Origin: Chryseobacterium luquanense | GTDB lineage: Bacteria > Bacteroidota > Bacteroidia > Flavobacteriales > Weeksellaceae | Direction of reading: 5' to 3' | Length of the DNA stretch: 64,000 nucleotides | Assembly: GCF_026460945.1 (NCBI RefSeq) | Contig: NZ_JAOVZV010000010.1 | Location: 1-64,000 of the forward strand | Shown here: in pieces, positions 25,295 through 33,591 of the stretch | Layout of the letters: each line of letters starts with the position of its first letter | Position numbering within the stretch: the stretch's first letter is position 1 | Notes under the pieces: model-generated | The model's input: only the letters and a program-made list of their open reading frames with translations | Database searches by the model: none | Told to the model about the DNA's origin: nothing | Program-made: the position numbers and the translations under genes

Positions 25295-26929
25295 TTATTG
25301 ATAACTCTTTTTGATGATTTCAATGGTTTTGTCGAGTCCTTTTTTCTCTTCAGCGTTGAGCTTTTTCCAGATAAAACCTTTTCTTACATTGTTTTTGTCG
25401 ATTGGTTGTGGGAATATCCCTAATTTCTGATAATCCATCACATAGCTTTCTGAAATTGCGGGAATAAGCGTGTTAAAATTGAAAGGATATTGTTTGGAAA
25501 TATTGAATTTTAAATCTCCTACTTTATAAGAATTGTATTTATTATAATCGTAATTGGACGGTATTAAAAGCTGCTTTACTTCAAACTGACTCATAAATGT
25601 TCCCACCCGAAAACTTGGTATAAACTTCTGAATGAGATTTGGGAAAGAAAAAATTCCAACAGCAATTACTATCAGAAATGATGAAATTAAAATTGAACTT
25701 TTCTTGTTTAAATGTTGAAAAAGAACAACAAAAAACATCACGAAAAAAACATCAATAAAAAATCTGTATTGCGCAGAAAAAAGTAAAATTAAAAAGCTTT
25801 TAATTAAAATTGAAATACAAATTAAACTAATTATTTTATTTCTTTTAATTATTGAAAATATAATGAAACCAATTAAACTCACAATAAATAAAATGTTGAT
25901 GATTGATTTTATTCCTTTTAAAAATAACCAGTTTTTAATGTGATCGAACCAGGAGAATTTTAAAATTTCTGCATAAGTATATTGTTCGTCGTAGGTTTTT
26001 ACCAAGGCAAATTGTGATGAAGCTTTTAATAGTTCAGGATTAGCTTTCCAAGGGATTTCACAATCAAAAAATGTGGTTGGAAAAACAGGATATCCGAATG
26101 TCCAAAGATTTTTAATAATAAATAATATAAAAATGAACGACCCGAAAATGAGTTTTTTATATTGAAATTTTGAATTGAAAATAGAGTAGAGCAGAATGAA
26201 AATCGGCAACCAAATGACTGTAGGTTTTATGGCAAAAGTGAAAATCGAAAATGCAAATAGGAAAGACAGATTTTTGTTCCCCGATAAAATTTCATTTAAA
26301 ATAATTAAAGAAAATACGATAACTGGTAAATCCGGACTTGGAGACTGTGTAAAAATCAATAAGACGGGTATGAAAATCAATTGAATCCAGCTTTTGTTTT
26401 CAATAATATAAAGCCCGTAAATGATTAGTAAAACAGTATTAAATTTAAAAAATGGGTCAGAAAAATTACTGAATCCTGCCTGGAAAATATGCCAAACCGA
26501 CATTTGCCCTAAAATTAAATCCAGATTTGAAATTCCTTTTACCAAACCGTATTCTGTAAGCCATTTTATCGTAGGAATATAATAACCGAAATGGTCTAGA
26601 ATAAAAGGATAAAAAGATCCGCAAAATAGAATTGAAATTGTGAGAACTCCAAAAATGGTTGAATTCTTTTTTGAAAATTGATGGAAATTTAAATGAAGTT
26701 TTTCTTTAAAAAAGTAAAAAAGTCCAATCAATATTATCGGGATTTCGATGTATAAATTCAAAGGAATGAAAAATGCTAAAATAGTGAAAATTAATCCGAT
26801 TGAAAGTATTCCTGTCAGGATTTTCCCTGAGATTCCATTCAGCTTTTTCCCAAAGAAATTTTCCATCAATTTTCCCCAACCTATTAAAGTTGAAATCAGA
26901 AGAATTGAGGAAAATAAAATTAAAAGCAT
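25295..26929 (-). CDS. Polytopic membrane protein (LIC_10190-like)
   Basis: A roughly 544-residue protein with about 12 hydrophobic segments and few charged loops; the C-terminal 90 residues are soluble. The layout, with D-H-F-G-Y-Y near residue 110, is that of a glycosyltransferase-C-like membrane family annotated LIC_10190; the function is not established. The reading frame extends to 26965, but its first codons lie in the hairpin terminator of the upstream gene. The ATG at 26929, right before the first membrane helix, is therefore taken as the start. Confidence 0.65.
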   Translation of the reverse strand: MLLILFSSILLISTLIGWGKLMENFFGKKLNGISGKILTGILSIGLIFTILAFFIPLNLYIEIPIILIGLFYFFKEKLHLNFHQFSKKNSTIFGVLTISILFCGSFYPFILDHFGYYIPTIKWLTEYGLVKGISNLDLILGQMSVWHIFQAGFSNFSDPFFKFNTVLLIIYGLYIIENKSWIQLIFIPVLLIFTQSPSPDLPVIVFSLIILNEILSGNKNLSFLFAFSIFTFAIKPTVIWLPIFILLYSIFNSKFQYKKLIFGSFIFILFIIKNLWTFGYPVFPTTFFDCEIPWKANPELLKASSQFALVKTYDEQYTYAEILKFSWFDHIKNWLFLKGIKSIINILFIVSLIGFIIFSIIKRNKIISLICISILIKSFLILLFSAQYRFFIDVFFVMFFVVLFQHLNKKSSILISSFLIVIAVGIFSFPNLIQKFIPSFRVGTFMSQFEVKQLLIPSNYDYNKYNSYKVGDLKFNISKQYPFNFNTLIPAISESYVMDYQKLGIFPQPIDKNNVRKGFIWKKLNAEEKKGLDKTIEIIKKSYQ

Positions 26930-26934
26930 AAAAA

Positions 26935-26962
26935 AAAGATTGCCTAAAAATAAGCAATCTTT
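26935..26962 (-). terminator. Terminator of the glycine-zipper lipoprotein gene
   Basis: 9-bp stem (26935-26943 with 26954-26962) followed on the minus strand by a T-run. It overlaps the first in-frame ATG of the downstream membrane gene, which decides that gene's start. Confidence 0.8.
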
Positions 26963-26983
26963 CATGTTTTTGAAAATATTTAA

Positions 26984-27517
26984 TTATTTTGGTTGCACTC
27001 GACCACTTTTTCTATCTTGTGCTCTACCCAAAGTATATCCTGTTGCACCACCGATGATGCCACCTACAACGCCACCACCAACACGGTTTTTCTTATTAAC
27101 AATTGCTCCTAAAGCAGCACCACTCACTACACCGATTGCGGTACCTTTTGCAGCTTCACTGATTCCTTTTTTCTTTGCAGTTGTTCCTTGTGAAGAACTA
27201 CCACTGGAAGAAGAACCTCCGCTGTTTGAAGCTGGAGCATCTCTATAAACAGTTTTTGTCTCTCTAATTACCTGTGGTTTTGAAGCAGCTGCAACTTTTG
27301 CTTTTTCAACTTCAGCTACACTGTCGGCTTTCTTTTTGGTTTCGTAAGAAAATCTCTCTCTTTCGATTGCCAGTTTTTGTTGTTCAATTTCAAGTTGTCT
27401 TACCTGAAATTCTAGTTTTTGTTGTTCTAAAGTCTTTTCGGCAACTTTATTATCATCCTTCTTACAGGCACTCAATGTTAAAACTGAAATTAAACCTGCT
27501 AAAACTATCTTTTTCAT
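26984..27517 (-). CDS. Lipoprotein with coiled coil and glycine zipper
   Basis: A 177-residue lipoprotein with lipobox L-S-A-C (Cys18). Residues about 30-75 form a charged coiled coil (Q-x-x-Q-L-E-I-E-Q-Q-K-L). A Ser/Gly linker follows, then G-T-A-I-G-V-V-S-G-A-A-L-G-A-I-V and G-G-G-V-V-G-G-I-I-G-G-A-T-G, two glycine-zipper helices of the YMGG/SlyB type that insert in membranes. Role unknown; likely envelope integrity or stress. It has its own terminator. Confidence 0.8.
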   Translation of the reverse strand: MKKIVLAGLISVLTLSACKKDDNKVAEKTLEQQKLEFQVRQLEIEQQKLAIERERFSYETKKKADSVAEVEKAKVAAASKPQVIRETKTVYRDAPASNSGGSSSSGSSSQGTTAKKKGISEAAKGTAIGVVSGAALGAIVNKKNRVGGGVVGGIIGGATGYTLGRAQDRKSGRVQPK

Positions 27518-27676
27518 AACTCAATTTTTTCTATTTATAATTAAGCTTTGAAGCTTATATTAAAGATAATCTCAATTATGAAGCCAAGTTTTAGTTAAGG
27601 AAATGTTAAAATTAGCAAACTGTTTATAGATAAGGGAATTTGAGCAATTGTTTTTATGAGAAAATTTAAAATAAAA

Positions 27677-27704
27677 AAAACTCCAATCAAAGGATTGGAG
27701 TTTT
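27677..27704 (-). terminator. Terminator after tRNA-Cys
   Basis: 12-bp stem (27677-27688 with 27693-27704) immediately 3' of the minus-strand tRNA, with A/T flanks. Confidence 0.85.
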
Positions 27705-27708
27705 CGTG

Positions 27709-27779
27709 AGGTGCCTAGCGGATTCGAACCGCTGTAGATGGTGTTGCAGACCACTGCCTAGCCGCTCGGCCAAAGCACC
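27709..27779 (-). tRNA. tRNA-Cys (anticodon GCA)
   Basis: On the minus strand GGTGCTT pairs with AGGCACC (one G-T pair), the T-arm holds GGTTCGAATCC, and the anticodon loop CTGCAAC gives GCA. Discriminator base U, as usual for tRNA-Cys. CCA is not encoded. Confidence 0.95.
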
Positions 27780-27827
27780 GTTTTAAGTGGTGCAAATATA
27801 CTAAAATTTACTTTTTGTCCAAATTTT

Positions 27828-28337
27828 TTATGTGATTTCTTTTACTCCGATGTTGTCAATATCGCTTTTACTCTGTCTTTCAGCTTTATAATTTTTAATA
27901 TTAACTACTCTTGTGTCACTCCATGTATCATGCCATCCGTTTTCTCCGAAAAAAGAGAGTGCATCGAAAGGAACAATTCTGGAAACTGTTCTGATTAAAT
28001 ATTCCTGAAAAGTAGGATTTGAGCTATCCAAACTCATTACTTTTGTTCCTGTAATATATTTTCCTACTGTTCTTCCTTTTGTAAAATATTCCATTAAAAA
28101 AATATACAAAAGATAAACTGCTGTTGTTATTAGAATATCTTGAAGTCTACTTGCTGAAGCCATTTTGTCTGTAATATTTAGAAAAAACTCAATGTTGAAA
28201 ATTTCGTATACTAATAGTGAAAATGCTCCGAAAAGAAAAAATATGACGTAAATAACAATTCTGTCAATAATAAAATTGGCGAACCTAATTCCTTTTGAAG
28301 CTTTGTTATCTTCTATAATTTTTAAGTGTTTTTTCAT
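27828..28337 (-). CDS. RDD family membrane protein
   Basis: A 169-residue protein with the RDD signature: R-F-A-N-F-I-I-D-R-I-V near the N terminus (Arg and Asp of the family name), three hydrophobic segments and F-T-K-G-R-T-V-G-K-Y-I-T-G-T-K-V before the last third. RDD proteins are small polytopic inner-membrane proteins of uncertain, possibly transport, function. It shares its strand with the DUF4403 gene 22 nt upstream and may be its operon partner. Confidence 0.85.
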   Translation of the reverse strand: MKKHLKIIEDNKASKGIRFANFIIDRIVIYVIFFLFGAFSLLVYEIFNIEFFLNITDKMASASRLQDILITTAVYLLYIFLMEYFTKGRTVGKYITGTKVMSLDSSNPTFQEYLIRTVSRIVPFDALSFFGENGWHDTWSDTRVVNIKNYKAERQSKSDIDNIGVKEIT

Positions 28338-28359
28338 AGTTATGTTGTTTTAGTTTTTA

Positions 28360-29718
28360 TTAGAATCCTTTTAAAGTAAATCTCAAATTAGCATTGGTGT
28401 CAATTACAGCGGTGATTCCGAAATCATTTAAAAGAATTTTTGAAGGTTTTAAATTAAATACTTTTCCGGAAATTTTCAAACCTTTATAATATTCTTTATT
28501 AAAAGCTTCTTCAATACTTTTCTTAGACGAGTCTTCAATTTCATCGGTTGGAATTCCATATTCGTCTTCAATCATTTTTACAATTTTACCTTTGAAAAGT
28601 GAAGTGGCTAATTTTTGAAGAAAGTTGGATGTTTTAAGTTTGAATTTTGTATCAGAAAGTATGATTTTTTTCTTTATTTCATCGTAAACAGGAATGCCTG
28701 AAATAAATGCCGTTCCTTTTACATAGCCTTCCGTATCGGCTTCAATCATAATGCGGTTTGCTTCTCCATAAACTTTAATGTCAGTAATTTTTACTTTTGA
28801 ATCTCTGATGTCAAATTCTTTATTTAAAAATGACTTTTTTGCAATATTAGTCGCTTCAGAAAACGGAATGTTTGCTGTTGTCTGTAAAACAAATTTATCT
28901 GCCAAAAGCGGAATGAAATTAAAATTCATCATGGCTCTTGCTGGTTGCGATGCTTCAGGTTTTGTTCCGGTAAAAGTTTCAGAGAAAATATCAATCCCGA
29001 TATTGGTATCGATTTGATTTCCGTAGAATTTTAATTGAGTAATATTAACGTTAATTGGGGTGATTTTCAACCAGGTATTATATTCTTCCGAAATATTGAA
29101 AGGCTGAGAAAATGCGTTCCAAGCCAAAACTGCATATTGTTGGAAATTAAGCTGCGAAGCCATTTGTTCGTCAATTGTTTTACAGAATTTATACTGTTGC
29201 TCTTTCAAACTTGATTCGACGATCGAGGTAATGGGAATTTTTATTCTACCAAAATCTAAAACAGGTTTTTTTATCCATTTAAAACCCATTGGCTGGGTGA
29301 AAGTACTCACCGTCCAGTTATTTTTAAAATTTAGAGCAGTTTTGAAATACATTACCGTTTCAAAAGTTGTCTCTTGATAGGTGTAAACTCCCAAAGTGCC
29401 AATTCCTTTTTCTGCCCAAATTTTTAGCGGAACTTCAATCGCAATGTTTTGATTAGCATCTCCTACTAATCGTATCGGTCGGGTTTTCCAGACTTTTACC
29501 TTAAATTGATCATTATCGTTATCGGTGTAAGAATCATCCTGAAAAATCAAATCTTTCACCGAAGCGTTGATCATATTGCTGATTTCCGACAACGGAATTG
29601 TTACCGGCATTGTTATGCTCGATTTTACCTTTGGAAAACTGTAAACTATTTGATTATTTTCGGTCTGAGCAAAAATGTTAAATGAAATCAGTACGAAAAG
29701 AAAACTTAAAATTCTCAC
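28360..29718 (-). CDS. DUF4403 family secreted protein
   Basis: A 452-residue protein of a Bacteroidetes family with two repeated lipid-binding-like domains: I-P-L-S-E-I-S-N-M-I-N-A in the first half and I-P-F-S-E-A-T-N-I-A-K-K in the second occupy equivalent places. Function unknown; the repeats resemble the SYLF/LEA-like folds sometimes predicted for this family. The open frame begins at a TTG inside folB (29787), but a GTG at 29718 directly precedes a signal peptide (R-I-L-S-F-L-F-V-L-I-S-F-N-I-F-A-Q) and avoids overlap with folB, so GTG is chosen. Confidence 0.75.
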   Translation of the reverse strand: MRILSFLFVLISFNIFAQTENNQIVYSFPKVKSSITMPVTIPLSEISNMINASVKDLIFQDDSYTDNDNDQFKVKVWKTRPIRLVGDANQNIAIEVPLKIWAEKGIGTLGVYTYQETTFETVMYFKTALNFKNNWTVSTFTQPMGFKWIKKPVLDFGRIKIPITSIVESSLKEQQYKFCKTIDEQMASQLNFQQYAVLAWNAFSQPFNISEEYNTWLKITPINVNITQLKFYGNQIDTNIGIDIFSETFTGTKPEASQPARAMMNFNFIPLLADKFVLQTTANIPFSEATNIAKKSFLNKEFDIRDSKVKITDIKVYGEANRIMIEADTEGYVKGTAFISGIPVYDEIKKKIILSDTKFKLKTSNFLQKLATSLFKGKIVKMIEDEYGIPTDEIEDSSKKSIEEAFNKEYYKGLKISGKVFNLKPSKILLNDFGITAVIDTNANLRFTLKGF

Positions 29719-29743
29719 CTTAAATGTTTTTGAAAATTGAAAA

Positions 29744-30127
29744 TTAGTTATTTTCCGTTGAACTACCCAACAAAAAACTTTTTTCAAGTTCGATACTTGC
29801 CCCTTTCATCTCACCTTTCATCGGTGGACTCGTTTTGGTAATTCTTAATTTGATGTAAGAAATCTGATTGAATTTTTCATTGATTTTGGTAATAATTCTT
29901 CCTGCAACGTGTTCCAACAATTTCGACTGAATCTTCATTTCGTTATGAATGATTTCATTGATGTCCGCATAGCTTATCGTATCATTCAAATCATCAGAAA
30001 CTGCAGCATCCCACAGATCGGTATGAATTTCTGCATTTAAAATATAGTATGTCCCGATGATGTTTTCTTCAGGAAGAACACCGTGGTAAGCGTAGATTTT
30101 AACGTCTTCTAAAAATATTTTGCTCAT
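29744..30127 (-). CDS. folB: Dihydroneopterin aldolase
   Basis: A 127-residue enzyme of folate synthesis that cleaves dihydroneopterin to 6-hydroxymethyl-dihydropterin and glycolaldehyde. Family motifs seen: I-Y-A-Y-H-G-V-L-P-E-E, D-T-I-S-Y-A-D-I, L-L-E-H-V-A-G-R-I and I-T-K-T-S-P-P-M-K-G. The ATG overlaps the TGA of the upstream gene by the classic ATGA arrangement, implying translational coupling. folK, the next pathway enzyme, is found 29 kb away at 59028. Confidence 0.93.
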   Translation of the reverse strand: MSKIFLEDVKIYAYHGVLPEENIIGTYYILNAEIHTDLWDAAVSDDLNDTISYADINEIIHNEMKIQSKLLEHVAGRIITKINEKFNQISYIKLRITKTSPPMKGEMKGASIELEKSFLLGSSTENN

Positions 30128-30768
30128 AGTTTTTGAAATTCTAAATGTTCACCAATAAAATAATTATTTCCTAGAAATATAATTTTAAATTCATCTTTTG
30201 TTTGATCGTTTAATTTTTTTTTGTTTTTAAAATAATATGGTTCTTTTCCATATTTTAAAAGAAGATTAAAATATAAATCTAAAATATCTTCAGGGCCTTC
30301 TGAAAATAATGCATTTTGATGTCCTAATAATTGTTCTAAATTTTCGTTAGTTATATATTTTTTTGGTTGTATAAAATTATCTAATGTCAGACTATGGAGG
30401 TTATGAAATTCTATAAAGAGTTTTTCAAGATTTTCACCATAATTTTTAAAATACAATTCCTTCCAATTCTTTTTATAATGAGACAAAAGAATATGGTCTG
30501 AAAAAATAGTTATAAATGCATCAACATTTGTTGAGTCTTCAATATTATAATCTTTATAGTTTGTTATTCTTAATTTCCACTGATAATTTTCTTCTCCTTC
30601 ATCTAGTAATCCCTCTAAAATTTTTATTGTGAAGTAAAACTCAATAACGTTATTTTCAAATGAAATTTTGTCAATTTTAAAAATCCCATAGTTTTCGTAT
30701 TCCACTGTATCAAAGAGAGAATCTAATTCTATAGGTAAGATTTCTTTAGTGATATCAATTGCTTTCAT
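30124..30768 (-). CDS. Uncharacterised acidic 214-residue protein coupled to folB
   Basis: No family was recognised. The protein is cytosolic-looking (no signal or membrane helix), rich in acidic and aromatic residues, with an N-terminal beta-rich half (Y-G-I-F-K-I-D-K-I-S-F, F-Y-F-T-I-K-I-L) and a helical C-terminal half. Size and composition recall immunity-type or SUKH-like cytosolic proteins, but this is only an impression. Its TGA overlaps the folB ATG, and the nadA terminator lies just upstream, so it begins a short transcript with folB. Confidence 0.7.
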   Translation of the reverse strand: MKAIDITKEILPIELDSLFDTVEYENYGIFKIDKISFENNVIEFYFTIKILEGLLDEGEENYQWKLRITNYKDYNIEDSTNVDAFITIFSDHILLSHYKKNWKELYFKNYGENLEKLFIEFHNLHSLTLDNFIQPKKYITNENLEQLLGHQNALFSEGPEDILDLYFNLLLKYGKEPYYFKNKKKLNDQTKDEFKIIFLGNNYFIGEHLEFQKL

Positions 30769-30804
30769 AACTTTTTTCCATTGTAGAAGTTCATTAAAGT
30801 AAAA

Positions 30805-30826
30805 AAAGCGAGTAAAAACCCGCTTT
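30805..30826 (-). terminator. Terminator of nadA
   Basis: Short stem AAAGCG (30805-30810) with CGCTTT (30821-30826), plus two inner pairs, 6 nt downstream of the nadA stop. Confidence 0.6.
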
Positions 30827-30831
30827 GAAAT

Positions 30832-31851
30832 TTATTTGATGCTTTTCGAAAGATCAAGCATTGCCTCAATCGGCTTCAGCGCTCTCAGTCGAAGTTCTTC
30901 TTCGATGATGATTTCCGGAAGTTCATATTTCATACACAAGTACAGTTTTTCCATTGTGTTTCTCTTCATGTAAAAACATTCTGAGCAGTTACAGCTTTCG
31001 TCAAAAACCAAAGCAGGAATCAGTTCCTTGTGTGGCGCACGTTTTCTCATTTCGTGAAGAATTCCTTCCTCAGTCGCGATAATGAATTTCTGACAGTCGT
31101 CTTGTTCCACAAAATTCAAAAGGGCAGAAGTCGAACCGATGAAATGAGCCAGTTTTAAAACAGCTTCTTCACTTTCCGGGTGTGCAATCATTTTTGCGTC
31201 AGGATTATCTGCTAACTGCTGTGCGATTCTTTCCATTGAGAAAGCTTCGTGTACGATACAGCTTCCGTCCCAAAGAATCATATCACGGCCGGTTTTTTTA
31301 GACAAATATCTTCCTAAATTTTTATCCGGAGCGAAAATAATCGATCTGTCAGTCGGTAAAGCTTCAATTACCGTTTCAGCGTTTGAACTGGTTACGATGA
31401 TGTCGCTTTCTGCCTTTGTTTCCGCATTACAGTTAATATATGTTGCAATCAAAGCGTTTGGATGCTGCTCACGCATTTTTCTCAATCCTTCTCCAGAACA
31501 TCCGTCTGCCAAAGAACATCCAGCCATTGTATCCGGAAGAACAACTTTCTTCGTCGGGTTCAGAATTTTTGCAGCTTCAGCCATGAAATGTACTCCGCAG
31601 AATACAATCATGTCGGCATCGGTGTCTTTGGCCTGTCTTGCCAGTTGAAGAGAATCTCCTAAGAAATCGGCGATATCCTGAATTTCTCCCGGTTGATAAT
31701 AATGCGCCAATATCACGGCATTTTTTTCTTCTTTCAGTTGGAGAATGGCCTTTACCAATTCTTCTCCCTGTGGAATATCTATGTCTTTTAAATCTAAAAA
31801 TCCTTTTACAGGAAGTGTAGATTTAGCTTTTTCTAATGTTTCGGTGCTCAT
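30832..31851 (-). CDS. nadA: Quinolinate synthase A
   Basis: A 339-residue enzyme that condenses iminoaspartate with dihydroxyacetone phosphate to quinolinate for NAD synthesis, using an oxygen-sensitive [4Fe-4S] cluster. Signatures: I-L-A-H-Y-Y-Q-P-G-E-I-Q-D-I-A-D, V-F-C-G-V-H-F-M-A-E-A-A-K, D-G-S-C-I-V-H-E and the Cys-rich E-S-C-N-C-S-E-C-F-Y-M near the C terminus. Cysteines in these blocks supply the cluster ligands. nadB was not found next to it. Confidence 0.95.
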   Translation of the reverse strand: MSTETLEKAKSTLPVKGFLDLKDIDIPQGEELVKAILQLKEEKNAVILAHYYQPGEIQDIADFLGDSLQLARQAKDTDADMIVFCGVHFMAEAAKILNPTKKVVLPDTMAGCSLADGCSGEGLRKMREQHPNALIATYINCNAETKAESDIIVTSSNAETVIEALPTDRSIIFAPDKNLGRYLSKKTGRDMILWDGSCIVHEAFSMERIAQQLADNPDAKMIAHPESEEAVLKLAHFIGSTSALLNFVEQDDCQKFIIATEEGILHEMRKRAPHKELIPALVFDESCNCSECFYMKRNTMEKLYLCMKYELPEIIIEEELRLRALKPIEAMLDLSKSIK

Positions 31852-31874
31852 TTCGACCTGTATTTTTTTTTTAT

Positions 31875-31963
31875 AGAAGTTAGATTTTAGAAATTAGAAG
31901 TTAGCTGCTAATCCGAATTTACGGCTGTTTTTTACTAACTTCTAATCTCTAGCTTCTAATTTC
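31875..31963. repeat. Inverted element of 7-bp units between nadA and gmk
   Basis: Left arm 31875-31904 in 7-bp steps (AGAAGTT, AGATTTT, AGAAATT, AGAAGTT); right arm 31935-31963 (CTAACTT, CTAATCT, CTAGCTT, CTAATTT), nearly the reverse complement. The right arm contains the stop and last codons of gmk, so the repeat reaches into coding DNA. Confidence 0.75.
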
Positions 31964-32521
31964 GCCTATAAATTTTTTTATTAAACTTTCTATTTCTATT
32001 TTTGCTTGATTCAAATCGCTGTTGATCACGATTTCGTCAAATTCTATTGCGTAGGTAAGCTCTTCTTCGGCTTTTTCTACGCGGGTTTTGATGGTTTCGG
32101 CATCATCGGTGTTTCTAGTAATCAATCTCCGTTCCAACTCGGCAATCGAAGGTGGTTCAATGAAAATCGACAATGCTTTCTCTCCAAAATATTTTTTTAA
32201 TGAAATTCCGCCTTTTACGTCTACATCAAAAATAACAACTTTTCCCTGATTCCAGATCTTTTCGACCTCAGATTTCAGAGTTCCGTAATATTTATCGGTG
32301 TACACTTCTTCAAATTCCACAAAAGCTTCTTCAGTAATTTTCTGTCTGAATTCATCCGGCGAGATAAAGTGATAATCAATGGCATGAATTTCACTTCCTC
32401 TCGGTTGTCTCGTCGTACATGAAATGGAAAATTCCAATTCAGGAATAGCTTCCAGAGAATGTTTTACCAATGTTGTTTTCCCGCTGCCCGACGGCGCTGA
32501 AAATATGATAACCTTATTCAT
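31949..32521 (-). CDS. gmk: Guanylate kinase
   Basis: A 190-residue enzyme phosphorylating GMP to GDP. P-loop A-P-S-G-S-G-K-T (9-16), the GMP-binding S-C-T-T-R-Q-P-R-G-S-E and F-D-V-D-V-K-G-G are present. It sits 87 nt downstream of yicC on the same strand, a pairing common in bacteria. The final Arg-Ser-stop codons overlap a heptad repeat arm, so the exact C terminus may differ from relatives. Confidence 0.95.
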   Translation of the reverse strand: MNKVIIFSAPSGSGKTTLVKHSLEAIPELEFSISCTTRQPRGSEIHAIDYHFISPDEFRQKITEEAFVEFEEVYTDKYYGTLKSEVEKIWNQGKVVIFDVDVKGGISLKKYFGEKALSIFIEPPSIAELERRLITRNTDDAETIKTRVEKAEEELTYAIEFDEIVINSDLNQAKIEIESLIKKFIGEIRS

Positions 32522-32527
32522 TTTTTT

Positions 32528-32608
32528 AGTTATGAATTATGAGTTTTAAATTATGAGTTTTGAAATCCGCAAAGCGATTTATAACTCATCATTAATAATT
32601 TATCACTT
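32528..32608. repeat. Inverted element of 7-bp units between gmk and yicC
   Basis: Left arm about 32528-32565 in 7-bp steps (AGTTATG, AATTATG, AGTTTTA, AATTATG, AGTTTTG), a short centre containing CGCAAAGCG, and a right arm to 32608 that on the other strand reads AAATTAT, TAATGAT, GAGTTAT. It fills nearly the whole spacer. Confidence 0.7.
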
Positions 32609-33466
32609 TTATAAGACGTTTAACGTCTGTTCTTTTATTTTTTCCAAATCATCTTTCATCATCACGACTAGTTTCTGAATTTCAGCGTGATTGGCTTTTG
32701 ATCCTAAAGTATTGATTTCTCTTCCGATTTCCTGTGAAATAAAACCTAGTTTTTTTCCGTTGAAATCTTCGTTTTCCATCACTTCAGAATAATATTTCAA
32801 ATGCTGGGAAAGCCTTACTTTTTCTTCCTGAATGTCCAATTTTTCAGTAAAATATGCCATTTCTTGGTAAAATCTTGTTTCGTCAACGTTTTCAAACTCT
32901 TTCAAAGTTTTCATGTAACGTTCTTTCACGGCATCAATTCTCACCTGCTCGTAAGGAACAACTTCTGCCAAAGATTTATCGATATTTCTAATGTTTCTTT
33001 CCAGTTCTTCGTGAAGAATTTGACCTTCAGTTTTTCTGAATTCCTGGAATTTATCTACCGCATTGTTTACGATTTTCGCCAAAGATTCCCATTCTCCTTC
33101 AGTTAATTCGTCTGGTCTTGATGTTATAGCATCCGGTAATCTAACCGCCATTTTCAGGTACTCAAAGTCGGGTCCATCTGAAGCGATATTTTTAAGCTCA
33201 TTCATGTAAGAATCGATCAAACTTCTGTTGATTTTTACATCATTCGTTTCTTCAAGATTCTCAATATTGATATAGCAATCTACCTTTCCACGGATGATTC
33301 TATCGTTTAGAATTTTTCTTACTTCAAATTCTTTTTCTTTATATCGTAAAGGAATTTTGATATTTAAATCAAAGCTCTTGCTGTTCAGTGATTTAATATC
33401 GATCGAAATTTTTTTTCCTTCAAAAACACCTTCGGCTCTACCGAAGCCGGTCATTGATAAAATCAT
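32609..33466 (-). CDS. YicC/YloC family endoribonuclease
   Basis: A 285-residue member of the YicC family: N-terminal M-T-G-F-G-R-A-E-G, S-L-N-S-K-S-F-D, then a helical middle and the C-terminal motif F-I-S-Q-E-I-G-R-E-I-N-T-L-G-S-K-A. E. coli YicC is an RNase affecting small-RNA turnover. It is the first gene of a probable yicC-gmk transcript, divergent from miaA, with a TATCTTTG element 17 nt upstream. Confidence 0.92.
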   Translation of the reverse strand: MILSMTGFGRAEGVFEGKKISIDIKSLNSKSFDLNIKIPLRYKEKEFEVRKILNDRIIRGKVDCYINIENLEETNDVKINRSLIDSYMNELKNIASDGPDFEYLKMAVRLPDAITSRPDELTEGEWESLAKIVNNAVDKFQEFRKTEGQILHEELERNIRNIDKSLAEVVPYEQVRIDAVKERYMKTLKEFENVDETRFYQEMAYFTEKLDIQEEKVRLSQHLKYYSEVMENEDFNGKKLGFISQEIGREINTLGSKANHAEIQKLVVMMKDDLEKIKEQTLNVL

Positions 33467-33483
33467 AGTTTTTTATTGTCGTG

Positions 33484-33491
33484 CAAAGATA
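33484..33491 (-). promoter_or_regulatory. Candidate -7 element for yicC-gmk
   Basis: Minus-strand TATCTTTG, 17 nt before the yicC ATG. The nearest TTG leaves only a 14-nt spacer. Confidence 0.5.
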
Positions 33492-33591
33492 AACATTTAA
33501 TTTAGCAAACTGGAAATATCCGTGATATAGAAAGTGAAATTATGATGAGGAAACTGAGATGTTTTTTCATTTTTAAAATGACTGTTAGCAT

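Noticed and set aside
26748-27248. 166-codon plus-strand frame
   Set aside because: It spans the end of one real minus-strand gene, a terminator and part of another; its proline- and lysine-rich sequence is typical of antisense translation.
27572-27754. 60-codon minus-strand frame over tRNA-Cys
   Set aside because: It reads through the tRNA gene and its terminator.
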